The notes beneath the pieces were generated by a model. That model was not told where the DNA came from. It saw nothing but the letters and a program-made list of their open reading frames with translations, and made no database searches. Positions 22,749-35,664 of a DNA stretch of 64,000 nt are shown here, piece by piece; position 1 is the stretch's first letter; every line of letters starts with the position of its first letter. The stretch covers positions 5,115 to 69,114 of the forward strand of contig MNCI01004870.1 of the NCBI GenBank assembly GCA_015680685.1, read 5' to 3'. Position numbers and translations under genes: made by a program. The stretch comes from Gnetum montanum. Its lineage: Eukaryota; Streptophyta; Gnetopsida; Gnetales; Gnetaceae.

Positions 22749-23632
22749 AGTTCCATCACTCCCATGTCAAATGGAAAGGTGTACATCATAGTCACTGTTG
22801 ACTATTGTATGAATTGGGTAGAAGCAGTAGCCGTCACCGACTATACATCTTCTAATGCTACTCAATTTGTATAACAAAATGTTGTAAACAAGTTTGGTGT
22901 GCCACATGCATTAATTTCTGATAATGAAACTCACTTTATAGGCACTACCTTTCGAAAGCTCATGCAACACTTAGGGGTCAAACATAAACTCACAACACCC
23001 TACCACTCCCAAGCCAATGGTCAAGCTGAGGTTACCAATAGGGAAATCACAAGGATTCTAATAAGAACAATTAGCAATATATAGGAAAGACTAGAGAATG
23101 AAACTCAACGATGCCCTTTGGGCCTATTTCTCAACATGGAAACTTCCTATAGCCTATTCTTCTTATGAGCTTGTGTATGAAAAATTACCAGCACTTCTTA
23201 TTCAGTCCAAGCTTTGTACACTTTCAATAGCCTGTGACCTCAACCTTGACTTAAGTTTAGAAAAAAAAAATATAGATTAATAAATCTCAACTTTCTAGAT
23301 GAAAATGGATTAGTGGCACTATCATCTAACAAGTTGCACAAAGCATTTAACAAAAGTTCCATGACCTTAAAATCAAGAAAGTCAAACTTCAACCAGGAGA
23401 CAAGGTTCTCTACTGGAATCCCGCACATGTAGCACAACATTTTAAATGTTGTGGGAAGGACCTTATATCATTTACAAAACTTTTCCTTCTAGGGCCATGA
23501 TGATCTATAAACCTAAGAGACCAGACAAGAAATAGCTAGTCAACATACAACAAGTCAAATCTTTCCATGAGCATAAGCTAACAAATACAACAAATGCCTC
23601 ATTGGATGAACAACTACACTCAATATTTTAGA
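22749..23632 (+). pseudogene. Element A pol, part 2: integrase core and C-terminus
   Basis: Integrase resumes after Element B. VDYCMNWVEA, then ISDNETHFIG and NGQAEVTNREI give the second Asp and the Glu with exactly 35 residues between them (DD35E). The open piece at 22899-23082 covers the core. The C-terminal part (LWAYFSTWKLPIAYSSYELVY, FQPGDKV-like, YKPKRPDKK) follows with stops and a frameshift. Confidence 0.88.
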
Positions 23633-23650
23633 TCTCCTCCTTTCAACTCA

Positions 23651-25488
23651 GTCATGGGGGAGATAGCCATCCATGCTAACTATATAAGTAGCTCCTTAGT
23701 TTTTCACCCTTTTTATTTTACACATTTTTGGTTTTACACATTTTTGTTTTACACATTATTTATTTTATACTTTTTGTTTTCTACATTATTAATTTTTAAA
23801 AATCTTTTGTTTTACAACATCGTTAATTGAATATTTTCCACTTTCTTTTATATTTTCTTTTATTTTGGTATGATTTTCTAACTTTTTGTCAATAAGTGTT
23901 AGGCATAGTGTTAATTCGTTTCTTGATGGTGGTATGTACTATTTAGTTATTTGATTGTTGGTGTCTAGATTCTAGCTTTGAATTTTGTTGTGAATGATTA
24001 GGACATGGTTTCTTTTTCATGCAATGGGCAATGAGTCCACAACATCCACCCATCCACAAACTCTATGGTTTTCCTTGTTTTGGAAATCTGCAATCCCTTT
24101 TTAACTAATAAAATTATAATGAATTTGTGACTTTGGTAATTTTTGGATTTGGAAAAGATTCAAAGGTTTGAACAGGGTGTGATTTCAAGGTGATTCTATA
24201 TTCCTTGTGATTTTTTGCTTGCTTGGGTACATGTGTGGTTTCATGGATTTCTTACCGTTCTGTGTCAACCAATAAAAGGAAGTTGAATAAGCCTTTGCAT
24301 GGTGTGGTTCTCATAAAAAATGATGAGAATTCAAAGCACACCTCTAAGACAAAATAAATGAGCTACAAGCATTGGTTATGAGACTAGAAAGACATGTTGC
24401 CCATGCTTGAAGATCCCCTCTAACTAAGGCCCTTCCTCACTTCCTACTTATCTTTTCTTCTCTAATAAGGAACAATGGTTGTTCGTGGAAGCACTCTTGT
24501 GTCTTAGGGGGGCGGACTTGTCTTAGAATGATGATGCAAACTCACTAAGTGTGCTTGGTTTTGGTCTAGACTAAGGATGAATCTTATAAAATTTACAAGA
24601 GACTTCATGTGACATTAATTAGGAACTCCATTCCACTCTCTCTTTCTTCAACCTATGCTTTCCATATCTCACCCGATTGCTAGTTTCATATTCTTGTTCG
24701 ATTTCCTAGTTTGATGTGTCAAAATTCTTAGGTAGTTTCTTCCAGGTTTTTGTACTTAACTTTCTATAATAATTAATTATCCATGGAGTCCACAGACTGC
24801 TTGGTTTGAAGTTATGCAAGGGCAATAAAAGGCTTGTGCCAACTTTGGGGAGGATCCACTTGCATATCTTCTGGTTGGGTTAGTTAAGTTCTTTATCCTT
24901 AGATACTCTTACAATCAAATTATTTTGTTTACCTCATCAATGACATCCAATTGTGTGCATCTTCACAACATTTTTTAGTGAAATCTTTTATTTTTATTGT
25001 TGTGAATTCTTAAACCTTCTTCAAGTATTTCCTTGCATTTGAACTTTTTCATATTTAATGGCCCGCTTATCCATTTTACCCTATTTATCAACTTTCCCAC
25101 TAACACTATTAACTGAATCCATTCATCATAATTACAACCTAGCCAAATGTAACCATGAACAAGACAAGGAACTTCAAAGCTATATGTACACATTGCACAC
25201 TACTCCACGATTTTGTTATGATTGTAGTGGGAAGTGTGGACTGTCTTCATTAAAGGATAAGCAACAACACCATGTGACAAGGACTATTTATGATTGTTGA
25301 ATCTTCTTCCTTGCTCTTCTGATGCCAGAGGAATTGGATGTCAATTTTTTCTAGGGTATTCTCTTCTCTTATCATGAACACCCAATTTGTATGTCAATCA
25401 ATAATCCCATACCTACCCAATATTTTGTAAGGAACTTATTCCTCTTCTTCTTCACTCGAGGATAAGTTTTCATTCAATCATGGGGATA
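23651..25488 (+). other. Element A 3' non-coding part, with the extra ORF deleted
   Basis: It starts with GTCATGGGGGAGATAGCCATCCATGCTAAC as in C and D, followed by the same spacer (TATGGTTTTCCTTGTT near 24063; GGGGAGGATCCACTTGCAT near 24850). After about 24970 it changes to sequence I cannot place, and from about 25380 it matches the element 3' end (TAATCCCATACC, then CATTCAATCATGGGGATA as PPT). The internal promoter and the aORF that should lie between are absent. Confidence 0.7.
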
Positions 25489-26258
25489 TGATGAATCACA
25501 TTTTGATACCCGATGTTGGAGCCTCGATATTAGATACCTGATGTCAGACTATAAATATAGCGCTTGGGTTCACAATTTTTAGATAGTTTTTCATAGTTTT
25601 GTCATTGCATTGCAAAGCTTTTGTAGTTTCTTTTCTCCAAAGTAGGAGTCTAAGTGTGTACAGATCTTTGTTCGAGCACTGATGTACCTGAGCACAGTAG
25701 TGTGATGAGAATAAAAATGAACCTTTTTTATAATCTTTGCAGTACTAAGAATAGATTAATGTTTCCTTTAATGCATTTCATATTCATGCACTTTACTTTA
25801 ATGCACTTTAATTAGGTAATTAGTTTCTAGTTGTTAATGGACACAATTACGACCACTTTGAGCATATGTGTAGCACTTGGTAACCTAGAAATGCTTAACA
25901 TTCGGTAACCAAGTAGCGCTACATGCGTTCAGGATGTGTCCAGGGAGTGGGAACAAGTACTTGTGTTAGGCTCGTTAGGTAGTAGGTTAATTAGATATTA
26001 CATTCTTCTACCTTTCATTCTTGTTCTAGGTGATTAAATTTATAAAATAAAAAATGATAAAAATCATATACCTCAGTTACACTTAACCATATATTTGTAC
26101 TTCATGACTGGAACTGAGAAGAAAATGATCATTTCAATTAGATTTCACATCTTAGAACTAGTGTACTTAAGAACTTAAAGTCTATAGAATTCGATCGGAT
26201 CACACATGAATGCTTGTGATTCATATGGTTGGGCATAGGGGTACCTCGCCACTCATTA
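25489..26258 (+). repeat. Element A 3' LTR
   Basis: It starts TGATGAATCAC and ends CACTCATTA (the canonical CA end is mutated to TA); ATTAT follows as TSD. TATA box CTATAAATATAG at about 25551-25562. GGTAACC repeats at 25870-25915. Confidence 0.9.
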
Positions 26259-26900
26259 ATTATTTTTTAATGTGACATTATATATCATTTTTCTTCACTT
26301 AGTAATCTTGCATATAGCTTTGATATTAAAAATGATAAAACAATGTGATGATTCAAGTAATCTATCACTGATAGCTAAATTAGAAATTATGTCCAAACTA
26401 TCACAAGTACAAACAAGTAATTCAATAACTAATTTCACTTAAAAACCTTCAAAAGTGTATGGCATAAAATTTGGGTATTTGGAAATACCATTGAGAATTA
26501 AAAGATCAAAACATTTTCCCCAAGAGATTGATTCTTGAGCAAACCTATATGTACAAATATCAAAGAAACACATGTATTCCTCATATATCAAACAATTGAA
26601 ATAGGTTCTACACAAGTCCAAAACTAGAACTTGTTCAAAAGTACTATGAGCATTAAAATCTCCATGAATAATTCCTTTTCAAGTATGAACAAGTTTAGTA
26701 ATATCATTTCTTAAATATTGACTTAGGTGTTCTTTGGAAAGTTCCAAGCCATCACAAATGGAAGAATTTTTTGGAGCAAAGTAACATAAAGCAAAAAAGA
26801 TAATGCATGTCGATGTTGTAATTTTTAACCATACATATTACTTATGATCATCAGTTTTATAGAAATTTACACAATGCATAAACTCATCTCTCACCAAATA
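26259..26900 (-). pseudogene. LINE ORF2, 5' part: endonuclease
   Basis: Read leftward, this is the apurinic-type endonuclease of the LINE whose RT lies at 5031-7311. Visible marks are ICDGLELSKEHLSQYLRNDI, the catalytic GDFNAH motif (about 26660), the open stretch ending LLILNGISKYPNF (26621-26439), and near the border DRLLESSHCFII, where SSH replaces the usual SDH. The frame runs through to 26259 and continues at 7306 when Element A is ignored. Weak LINE-like coding texture may extend right to about 27430. Confidence 0.75.
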
Positions 26901-28513
26901 TGCAATATTCTAGAGAGACTCTTCCTTACTTGATTTTCTTTTTATTTTTAATTGAATATTTTTGAAAACATGGAATAGCAAACTATGTAGAATCTTCTAT
27001 CTCCCAACTATTAGCTAACTAAAAAAAGTCAAAAGCAACAAAAAAACTTTATACTACATAGAGTTGCTACTTTACTGGTAATTGACAATTGATCCTTCAT
27101 TATTTAAATAGTCACAATGTAAAGCTTCTATGAGTTTTTTGAAAAAATTTTAACATACCTTGTATTGGTAATAATTGCAACATTTTCTATATTTAAATAT
27201 GCTACCATTCCAACCTCTCAAGTTGCTTTAATTTTCTGCCATTCCTCAACATGCTTTGCTAATTCACATTTGATCAAGTCTTTTTTTACCCAAATTTTAT
27301 AATCACTTAGATACTAACCATGCTTCCAAATTAGCTTTTTAGCTTCAAAAGTATCACATCTTTTCCAAATAGTGCAAGGTTTGTCACCCTTGTTACCTAC
27401 TTGCAAGGCCTTGTTGATTAGTTGTCCAAGGATGAACATGTGTTTTATCATTATTTTCTATATTATTTAAATTTTCATCGTCAATCTCATCTACTTTAGT
27501 AAATCTCAAGTTTATGGCCTAGAATGATTTTCTTCTTATTCTTTAGTCCCTCAAAAGTTGCTTTCTCCATGTCAATATGCTCTAGATTACCTTATGCCTT
27601 TTGATCTACCTCAACCTCCTTAGCACTCTTACCTTCAAAAGCATTTATCCCTAGTGTGTCATATGTTATGTTTGAATGTACATGGACTATTTTATCCTTC
27701 TTCAACTATTGTTTCTTTTCCTTCTAGTTATGGATGTAATGAGTGAACATTGCAGCCTCACAACACAAGGGCTTACCAATGAATTCATAATCTGTTAAAA
27801 CCTTAGCTATGTGATGAGCTCGTAAGTTCTCCAAATTTTTCTATTAACTATGTTCTACTTGTCTATATTCAAGCTTCTATACAATCTAGTAAATATTTTT
27901 GTAATACATATTTATTAATATTTAGGTGCTTGTTTCTCAAGTCAAAGACATGGGTTCAAGCCTAAATGTAGCTACTTGAAGAGGTGAGGCTTTCACTCAT
28001 TCACCAACCCTCCCAAGACCCCAATTTATAGGATGAGCATTGTGGCTCCAGGTAATGATCCTTTTTAAAAATATCTATTAATATATTATACTCTTTTCTC
28101 ATACATCAAAAATACTTAAACTTTAGATATTATATCCACATTTTTCCAATGTTTCACTTATTTGTCCACTTACCTATGTAATCTTTGATGTCTACTTAAT
28201 AATGAGGTGTTAGCCTAATGGAAAGACTCTTGATTTGCAAATTCCAAATTATATGTTTGATTGTAGGCAATGCTGAGTTATAAAATTCTAACTTGACTAT
28301 ATGTCTTGGGGTTAAATACTATTTAAAAAATGCTTGGAGTTCCAACACACATAGAGAGCTGTATTGTTGGTTAAAGATATTTCCTTAATAATTTTGCAAG
28401 AAAAATCTCCCTAAATGCTTACATACCAAATAATTATTACCTCAAACTCCTAATCATGCTTGTTAATATGAAGAGTTTTTCTACTTAAGAATTCAAAAAA
28501 AAATCTTAGTTAT
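26901..28513. other. Region between the LINE endonuclease and Element C
   Basis: It may include upstream LINE sequence on the minus strand: a broken frame near 27770 reads KPLCCEAAMFTHYIHN, which I do not recognise. Near 27950 the string GGGTTCAAGCC resembles a tRNA B box. No intact gene. Confidence 0.4.
28199..28300 (+). repeat. Possible tRNA-derived SINE fragment
   Basis: TAGCCTAATGG (28211-28221) fits a Pol III A box, and a weak B-box-like TGTTTGATTGTAG follows near 28254. No tail or target-site duplication was found, so this is a tentative call. Confidence 0.25.
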
Positions 28514-29450
28514 TGATGAGTTGTCATTGGTTGGCTGTGTTGACGAGGCCTCCTCAATGCAGCTGACCGCATCGACGAGGCCTCATCCACGAGGTCCTAT
28601 TGACACATTTTGACCTACATCGACAATGCCTTGTAGACACAATGTCTATCTTTCACCTATAAATACGCACCTACTCATTGCATTTATGGGGAGTTCAAAT
28701 TTCAATTGTAGCGAAGCTTTTGCATTTTTTCTATTTGAAAGTTAGAATGTTTTCCCTAAGTGCCCGCAATAGGAGTCATTGAGTGTCCAGATCTTTATTC
28801 AAGCATTGTTGTACCTAAGAATGACAGTGTGTGTGGCAATAAAAAAAGGCTTTCTAATAAACCTTGCAGCACTTTGGATAGATTAGCTCTTCTATTTATG
28901 CATTCAATGTTTTCAATTATTTATTGATTATTCTCAATTATTTCGCAATTATTTTCTAGCAATTGAATTAATGAGGTTATTAAGCTAGATATATTAAATA
29001 CATAAGTATGGATTTGATTGTAACATGTATTCACTTGGCAATCCCAGCAACGTTATTGCTTGGTATGCCTAGTAGCGTAACATTTGGTCGCCCAGCAGTG
29101 GATACGTTGGTTCAGGACGTGTACGGAAAGTGGGAACAGATACTTATGTTAGGATTAGCTTAATAATAGTTCATTAATTAATTCATATTATTTAATCAAA
29201 TTTCTTTTACCTACATTTCGAGCACCCAAAACATAAAACATAAAATGATAAAAATCGGATGCCTCAATTACACATAACCATACCAACATGCATCACAAGT
29301 GTAATTGAAAGGACAACGATGGACCTTAAGGCTACATTCACTTCCTAAAGGGCTAGTGCATTGGAAACAATAAAGTCCATGGAATTTGACCAATTCACAC
29401 ATGAATGCTTTGTGATTTGTATGGTTGGGCGTAGGAGTACCTCAATACTC
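28514..29450 (+). repeat. Element C 5' LTR (3' end in gap)
   Basis: It starts TGATGAGTTGTC. U3 repeats of GACGAGGCCTC type are at 28540-28640 and the TATA box CTATAAATACGC at about 28659-28670. A body array of CTTGGTAATCCC, TTGGTATGCC and TTGGTCGCCC units lies at 29035-29100. It breaks off at CTCAATACTC before the n at 29451, where CTCATCA would be expected. Confidence 0.88.
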
Positions 29451-29451
29451 N

Positions 29452-29560
29452 GTTTATGTATAGTGGGATTAATATGGACTTTTAGGTTTGTACAACAATA
29501 TTAATGGTATTCACTTAGACCTAAATAGCGCACGTTCCACAAACAAAGTCCCCAGCAATG
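29452..29560 (-). other. Inverted 109-bp assembly piece holding the Element C PBS and leader
   Basis: This stretch between two n marks matches Element D's leader only when one of them is reverse-complemented relative to the rest of the element. Read on the minus strand it begins CATTGCTGGGGACTTTG, the inner part of the tRNA-Asp PBS, and continues into the leader with GCGCTATTTAGG. An assembly error is more likely than a real inversion. Confidence 0.8.
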
Positions 29561-29561
29561 N

Positions 29562-31330
29562 GAATGCAAGGTGATATACACTCATCTAGATGAGTTTGTA
29601 CCAAATGTCACCTTCATCCTACATTAGGATGAACAAATGTGATGGCATGATATGGAGGGCAATGTTGTTTTTCCCCTCGATAGATCTATGCTAGGAATGC
29701 TAATTAAAACCCTTAAGAAGTTGAGCATAGCAAATCTTCATGAAGGGTACATTATGGATGGATGTGACACTCAAAACTATCATCCCACTAAAACACAACG
29801 TAAGTGAGATAAACATCAAGAGAGACTCCATGAAGCTACAAAGGGAAAACATTACACTAGCCCCTTATTCTTACTAAATTAAGAAGACAATGAGGTCCCT
29901 CCTTTGGAAGGTTCTCAACATGAAGATTCTCCACCCCCTACTATTGATGGTGAGGGTGTGAACTTGATCCTATGATTAACTATTCATAAACCGAGTTTAA
30001 GAAGGAGTGATAGCCAATCTAGGGACTCGAGTAAACATCGTAATAACAAGGGATCTAATGATGGAAATCATAAAAAATGTAAGAGTGGTGGCAAACACCG
30101 TGGTGTCAATGGTAGTCCACCTTCCTCTTTATCCTCTTCATCTAATTCCAAACATTCCTCTTCATCTGACAGTTCTCATAGAAGCCACCGTCAAAACAAT
30201 TGTGATGAAGGTGATTGATGAAATCATAATGATTGTGAAGGCCACCAAAATCAAAGGGGTGGCCGAAACTATCATCGACATCATCAATGCAACGATGATG
30301 ATGAACCTTTACTAGCAACTCGAAGTATACTTAACATTGCAAAGGTAGTAAGAATTCCAACTAGGCATATGCAGGATAGTCGAATCAAGCACCTAGATAT
30401 GAACAATATCCTAAGATTTGAGGGGGGATACAACTTTGATCCGTAGACACATCTGCAAGCTTTTCAAGATGCTTGTGCCTTACAAAATGTCGAGAGCGAG
30501 TGGCAAAAACTCAAGCTTTTTCCTAGGACACTCATTAAGGAAGCAGAAAGTTGGTAATGGTCCTTAGAACTGGAATCTATCCGAATATGGAGTACCATGT
30601 TAGAACTGTTCAATGAAAAATATCAAACATACTCTAGAGAGTCTAATCTAAGAAGGCAAATCCAAGGTTGGAAACAAGGAATGCATGAACCCTTGGATGC
30701 CGCCATGGGCCAATATTATTCACTCCTACACAAATGTCCTAGCCATGGTTACTCTTAGAGGGAACAACTTCACCACATCATAAATGGGCTCAAGGTAGAA
30801 ACAAGAAGAACCCTCGGGATGTACGCCTAAGGGAGGTTGTCTGAAATGAGAGCTTATCAAATACAAAGGCTAATTGAGTAGGTAGCAAAAGAAGAAGGTG
30901 AGCTATAAAAAGGGGAGAGTGCTAAAGAGTATAATAGGGATCCATCCATCAAAAAATGAGAGATCTAATTTTGCAATGAGGAGGGGTCACCACTTAATGA
31001 AGTGGTGAATAGAAAAATCTTACCTATCCAAAAATCTGTTTCTAACATTTCAGCCAACGTTGATAAGTTGTGGGACTCTTTGGATGAAAAGTTTCAAACT
31101 ACTTTAAAAATTATTAAAGAATCCAAAGAGAAAAATAGTGATCATAATCATAGATGGGGAAAAGAAGCTAAACATGCCTACCAAAGAGATAAGGGCAAAG
31201 CTGCTGCAGTAGAGAAAGTTATGGAGATTGACTCTAATGCTGAAACCAAATGTGACATCTATCAATATGAACATCCAAAGGAATGTTGCCTTGTGGTGTC
31301 ACACTTATAAGAGTTTGAAGTGTACGCATT
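29562..31330 (+). pseudogene. Element C gag
   Basis: The start codon is not seen next to the gap. The N-terminal part reads DEFVPNVTFILH-stop-DEQM (about 29596-29650). A Ser-rich linker (SSSSNSKHSSSSDSS, about 30120-30180) follows, then the gag core at 30396-30830 (HLDMNNILRFEGGYNFDP, LQAFQDACALQNVE, LKLFPRTLIKEAESW). It ends in a Lys-rich part and the cluster CDIYQYEHPKECC (31249-31290), in which the second Cys is mutated. Several TAG and TAA stops fall where relatives have Gln or Trp. A Pro/Tyr/Gln-rich linker leads to protease at about 32100. Confidence 0.82.
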
Positions 31331-32099
31331 GAACCCCTGCCTAGCACATAGGCAAGCTCCAAGATGATTTCCTTATCCTCAAGGTAGTCCAAGATAGTTC
31401 CACTAGCAACACCAAGCTTACTATCCAAGTGGAACTCCTTCACAACCTTATGAAGGATACCAACAGTGGTACCAAACATAATCATGGAGAATGCCACTAC
31501 TAAGGTAGTAGTACCCTTATAGGCAACCAAATCCATATGAGTACTATGTTCAACAACCTGTTTCCTGTAGAAGTTTAGAAAGTCAGGCATCATTCTAGCA
31601 TCACTATTACCCTCCAAAGTACCACCAAACACATTCACCATCCATTTAAGCGGAAAACCCATATTTGTATCCTTATCATCCTCCACATCCCTCTACACCT
31701 ACACCTCCACCTTCAACTTAGCTACCTTTTGCTCCATCCATGTAGGGTGAAATTCCTCCATAGCCGTAGCAACGAAATGCTACAAGGGGTATACAATCAC
31801 AACCAATTTTTTAACCAAGTGGTTTGAATAGTTAATCAAGAAAATGACCTTTCTTCCAACCCAAGAGTCCTATCTAGCCCTCATAATCTACTCCAGCTGA
31901 TTGCCCTACCTCTCCAGTACCCTCATCCTCTACATCAAATACCTTCAAACATCCTTCAAACTAAGTGTCATCTAGGATTTGCATAGTGATGCTAACTCAT
32001 GCTATTTCTGACTGGATCAAGGCTAGCAACTTTTCTACAAAAAGATCTAATCTAGGAAGTCCGCTCATCTTTCTAAAAATTGCTAGATAAGAGCCATGC

Positions 32100-35000
32100 A
32101 AGGATCTTCTTGACTTTGGTTCTGGAGTTAACCTCATCTCCCATTACATGTACAGAGCCTAGAACCTACCACCTCTTAAGAAGAGCAACTTCCATTTAGA
32201 ATTAGCAGATTAGTCAATTACGGTCCCTTTGGGATTAGTAGAGGACATTGTAACCATAGTTTGCAAGTGGTCCTATCCTACTAATTTTCTAGTAATTAAG
32301 ATGGACAACTGCAAAAGTAACCTCCTCATCATCATGGAAAGGGCTTGGTTAAGTATGGTCAATGCATGAATGGGTATAAGGGACCTATCTCTTGAAACAT
32401 CTAAGGAGAATGAATTAGGAAAAATTAAGAAGAAGTGTATTCCATGCATCATGTATAGTGACAACGGGTGCAATTGCGTGCAAATGATTTGGTCCATCAA
32501 AAGCACATACATGAAGGCATGCAAGCAGTGTGTGCAAGAAGTTAATATTCAATGGTGTCTATACACAGCAGCCACAAAGCAGGAGGACACCCAGTGGCTA
32601 ATAGTTGATTCAGATAGTAGCACAATATGCATGGAACCAACTAAGAGTTTAACTTATGCATATGTAGAAGGCATGGAAAAAATAGAATAAGTCCATTCCC
32701 AACTCTCTAATGAAGATGATGATAACTATTGGGGAGATTTGGAGATTCCTGATCACTTCAAGTAGGAGCCCCTAGAACTAAAAATTTTACTAGTTGGAAT
32801 GGAATATGCATTTTTAAAGAATGGTAAGTTGGTCATCATTAATGCCAAACTTGCTCCTGAATAAAAAGAAAAGTTGTTAAAAGTGATGAATAAATGGTCA
32901 ACAGCCTTCACTTGGTCATATCCAGAACTAACAAGGATCAATCCAAGGATATGCTAGCACTACATTTACACTGACTCGGCCATGAAGCCTAGAAGGTAGC
33001 TACAGAGGTAGCTAAATCCAAAATTGAAGCAAATTATTAATAAGGAAATAGAGAAACTCCTCAAGGCAGGGTTTATCTATCCAATCACAGATAGTGAGTG
33101 GGTTAGCACACTTGTAATTGTACCAAAGAAGGATGGTAAATTGTGGGTTTGCATTGACTTTAGGTTGTTAAACATGGCAACATTTAAAGATCACTTTCCT
33201 TTGCCATTCATGGATCAAGTATTAGACACCATATCTGGGCATTGTTATTATAGTTTCTTGGATGGTTATAGTAGCTATAACCAAATCCAAATTGTGCCCG
33301 AAGACCAAGCCAAAACAACATTCACGAGTCCCTAGGGAAATTTTGCATACTATAAGATGCCATTTGGTCTATTCATTGCCCCACAACATTTCAATACTTG
33401 GTTCTTAGTATCTTTCAACAACAAATTGGTAGCGGTGTTGAAGTTTTCATGGAAAACTTCTCCACCTATGGAGCTACCTTTGAGCAAGCCTTGGACCAAC
33501 TTAAGCAAGTACTAAAGAGATGTATTAAGACAAACCTACAGCTCAATTGGTAAAAAATCCATCTCATGATCCAAGAAGGCATTTTGTTTGGGTACCGAAT
33601 TTCGTAGAAAGGGATTGAGGTAGACCCAAAAAAGATAAGGGTCATCCAAAGAATAACACGCCAACCAGAGACTATCAAAGATGCTCGGTCATTCTTTAGA
33701 AACATTGGTTACTACCAGCATTTTATTGAGAATTTCTCTAGGATTGCTAAACCATTGGTAGAACTTACCAAGAAAGATGCACCTTTCATATGGACCAAGG
33801 AATGTGAAAATGCATTCCAACAATTAAAATAGAAACTTGTAGAAACACCAATCCTATGAGCACCTAATTGGTCCAAACCATTCCATATCATGATAGATGC
33901 ATCTAACTATGCTTTAGGAGCCACGCTCACATAGATGGATAATAAGAAATGTCCATATTATATCCATTGTGCAAGTCGAAGCATTGTGGGAGCATAATTG
34001 AATTACACCACCACATAAAAATAACTAATGGCAGTGGTGTATGCGTTAGAAAAGTTTAGACATTATGTGCTAGGATACAACATATCTGTACATACGAACC
34101 ATAGTGCAATTCGATTTCTTATGAATAAGCTGACGATGAGCCCTCGTGTTATACAATGGCTTGTGATCTTGTAGGAATTCAATATTACTATGGTAGATCG
34201 AAAAGGAACCAAGAATGTGATCGCTAACCAACTTTCTCACTTAAGATGGGATAACAAAGAGGAGGAAAGCTCACTCTTTGATCAATTTCTAGATGAACTC
34301 CTCTTTACTGGAGCAATAAATGAACAAATGTCTAAAAATGCAGTATGGTATAATGGCATCCCCACATATCTTCTCACTCAAGAGATGCCACAAGATTGGA
34401 TTTTAGGAAAAAACAAAAATTTCTTCATCGAGTCAAATACTTCATTAAAATTAATGGACATATTTACAAGGTGTGCAGTAATGGCCTAATCCATTGGTAT
34501 ATCCCTAACAAAGATCTATTACGCATTCTCTTGGATGTTCATGAAGGACCTTGTGGAGGCCACTATGCAAGGAGACACATGGTCATAAAAATCCTAATGG
34601 CAGGGTACTATTAGCCCATAATCTTTAGGGATGCCCACCAGTTTGTCAAGTCTTGTGAACATTGTCAACATGACGGGGGGATGACCACTTGGATGGAAGG
34701 TCCTCAATAATGGATTCAACCACTAGAACCTTTTGACATATGGGGTGTTGACTTCATGGGTCCCATCACATCCATGTCTAGCGAGAAAGCATATATTATA
34801 GTAGCAGTTGACTATTGAACAAAATGGGCTGAAGCAGCAGCCATTACAAACTGCACATCATCCACTGCTGCTAGATTTATCCAACAACATATCGTTAATA
34901 GGTTTGGGGTGTCGTGTTCACTAATTTCTGATAATGGAACTCATTTCATAGGTGCCAAATTTAGAAAATTAATGCAACACTTAGGGGTAGAACATAAATT

Positions 35001-35640
35001 AACAACATCTTATCACCTCCAAGCTAATGGTCAAGTAGAGGTACCCAACCAGGATATTACTAAAATATTAACACAAACCATTACAAATATAGGAAGGATT
35101 GGAGCACAAAACTTAATGATGCTCTCTAAGCTTATCGATTAACTTGGAAGCTTCATATTGAATATTTTCCCTATGAGTTAGTGTATGGAAAACTTCCAAC
35201 ACTCCTAATTCAATCTAAGCTCTATACACTCTCAATGGCCTATGATCTAAACCTTGATCTAAGTTTAGCATAAAAGGAAAGATTGATCAATCTGAACGTG
35301 CTAAACGAGAATTTCTTAGTGGCCCTATCTTTGAATGAGGTGAACAAAGCATTTAGTAAGTGATGCCATGACCTTAGAATTAGGAAAGTAAGGTTTCAAC
35401 CAGGAGATAAGGTTCTCTACTAGAAGCCCACACATGTACCTCAAAAGGCAAAATTTCAAACATTGTGGGAGGGACCTTATATAATTGATCAAACCTTTTC
35501 CTCTAGGGCCATGATAATTTACAAACCTAACAGCCCAAGTAAAAAGTAGTTGGTCAATATCCAACAAGTCAAGCCTTTCCTAGAACCAATATTGACTAGT
35601 GTAAATACCACCTGACTTGATGGACATTCATGTTCTATTT
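32100..35640 (+). pseudogene. Element C pol: protease, RT, RNase H, integrase
   Basis: Protease: LLDFGSGVNLISHYMY at about 32107-32155, then GLVEDIV and IIMERAWLS. RT: about 32985-33550, with KEIEKLLKAGFIYPI, VCIDFRLLNMATF and YYSFLDGYSSYNQIQI; the catalytic box is MENF instead of MDDF (33449-33460), so both Asp are lost. RNase H: about 33890-34210 (DASNYALGA). Integrase: zinc finger HEGPCGGHYARR to CEHCQ (about 34540-34670), GVDFMGPIT (34745), then ISDNGTHFIG to NGQVE with 35 residues between Asp and Glu (34909-35040). Many stops and frameshifts, e.g. TGG to TAG at about 33334. It gives the reference for the uninterrupted integrase site hit by Element B. Confidence 0.88.
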
Positions 35641-35664
35641 TTCAGATCTCCCCCTTCCAACTCA

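Larger units (their letters stand above)
7312..26258 (+). mobile_element. Element A: Athila-like Ty3/gypsy retrotransposon, interrupted by Element B
   Basis: It has LTRs at 7312-8169 and 25489-26258 and the perfect TSD ATTAT. Without B it is about 9.8 kb. Internal order is PBS for tRNA-Asp, gag, protease, RT, RNase H, integrase, then a long non-coding 3' part. The order, the FMDDF RT box, the single RNase H and the tRNA-Asp PBS point to the Athila branch of non-chromodomain gypsy elements (inference from family knowledge). All genes carry stops and frameshifts. It lacks the extra 3' ORF found in B, C and D, although the sequence flanking that ORF on both sides is present, so a deletion is likely. 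Confidence 0.92.

Noticed and set aside
28563-28680. GAGGCC repeats in LTRs as a CRISPR-like or satellite array
   Set aside because: Too few, irregular units confined to U3; they behave as promoter repeats.
31234-31686. 150-residue minus-strand frame in Element C
   Set aside because: Antisense to the Pro/Tyr-rich gag-pol linker; it owes its length to low stop density there.
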